DNA of 64,000 bases from contig NC_066329.1 in NCBI RefSeq assembly GCF_022539315.1, positions 5,927,072 through 5,991,071 on the forward strand. Reading direction: 5' to 3'. The DNA comes from Serinus canaria. Taxonomy: Eukaryota > Chordata > Aves > Passeriformes > Fringillidae. Made by a program: the position numbers and the translations under genes. The notes under the pieces were generated by a model. It saw nothing but the letters and a program-made list of their open reading frames with translations, was not told where the DNA came from and did no database searches. Positions 63,601 to 64,000 of the stretch are shown here, in pieces. Each line of letters begins with the position of its first letter. The first letter of the stretch is position 1.

Positions 63601-64000
63601 AAAAAGGTAGGGGTACTTGTGATTTTTTTGGAAGCGGCAGCTGGAGTTGAAGGGACACCGCCCTCCGGGAGAGCAGGAGTGGGTGGCAGAGAAAAGCCTG
63701 AGATCGCTCCCAAGACTGGAAATTTGACATAGAAGCTTTTTTCGGCTTCCTCCCCAGCGACACCCGAAAGCCGAGCCTGGGAGCTAGTGAACCCTGCAAC
63801 TCTTGTTCTGCCGGGACGGGGAGGTGGGGTCCCTAATGTGGGGAATATCAGAGCAAAGTGAATGTGCGTGTCAGTGACGGAGAACGAGGGTTTCCGAGCC
63901 CGGCGGTGCCCAGAAGAGTAGGGGCGGGGGCTGCGAGGGGCAGGGCGCAGGCGTGGAGCGGACGTACAATGGGAGCTGGCCGGGGGAGGGTGGTTCAGCA
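60620..64000 (+). promoter_or_regulatory. Broad CpG-rich promoter-like region
   Basis: GC and CpG content rise sharply from about 60650, fall and rise again, and stay high to the window edge. TATAAAA at 60875-60881 sits about 30 bp before GCGAGCAGGGCC, a plausible start site, and AG-GTGAGAGG near 60917 could be a splice donor, which would make a short noncoding first exon on the plus strand. Reading frames here show no family motif. By synteny with human, the miR-301b/miR-130b transcript and PPIL2 lie on this side of SDF2L1, so this may be the promoter of one of them; neither is visible within the window. Confidence 0.45.

Noticed and set aside
55831..64000. miR-301b/miR-130b hairpins expected by synteny
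   Set aside because: The shared seed string CAGTGCAAT or its complement was not found by eye in this stretch, so they are not called.
1..64000. CRISPR arrays, operons, phage or bacterial systems
   Set aside because: Spliced vertebrate genes and CpG islands show this is a eukaryotic nuclear locus; no regularly spaced repeats were seen.

Overview
The window is vertebrate nuclear DNA, most likely avian. Three spliced genes with GT-AG introns and CpG-island promoters can be read exon by exon. They are UBE2L3 (+, coding exons between 12626 and 27807), YDJC (-, coding exons between 44016 and 32359) and SDF2L1 (+, coding exons between 52904 and 55468). This UBE2L3-YDJC-SDF2L1 order and orientation is the one I know from human 22q11.21. 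The short introns, low repeat content and old CR1-like LINE fragment fit a bird; I cannot fix the species.

Region by region. 1-12.4 kb is mostly intergenic. It holds an old interspersed repeat (about 3359), a small CpG patch (about 6.3-6.5 kb), a decayed CR1-like LINE end (9.42-9.96 kb), an unexplained 220-codon ORF on the minus strand (10013-10675), and a clear but broken RIMBP3-like pseudogene on the minus strand (about 7.14-8.47 kb). 12.5-29.7 kb is UBE2L3 with its CpG-island promoter and a long 3' UTR. 29.7-32.36 kb is the convergent gap between UBE2L3 and YDJC, with two small orphan CpG patches. 32.36-44.95 kb is YDJC, including a noncoding first exon inferred in a CpG island. 45-52.4 kb has no gene I can support; mammals carry CCDC116 in this interval. 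52.4-55.83 kb is SDF2L1. 55.83-60.6 kb has no firm gene but contains a 48-bp perfect palindrome and a candidate minus-strand exon. 60.6-64 kb is a broad GC/CpG-rich promoter-like block with a TATA-like box and no recognisable coding exon.

The genes are neighbours, not a pathway. UBE2L3 is a cysteine-reactive ubiquitin E2, YDJC a carbohydrate-deacetylase family protein, and SDF2L1 an ER-lumen MIR-domain protein of the stress response. There is no bacterial-style operon, CRISPR array or mobile gene cassette. The most informative non-routine finding is the RIMBP3-like relic: an SH3 and two fibronectin-III segments in the expected order, riddled with stops and frameshifts, lying on the HIC2/UBE2L3 side where RIMBP3 copies sit in mammals.
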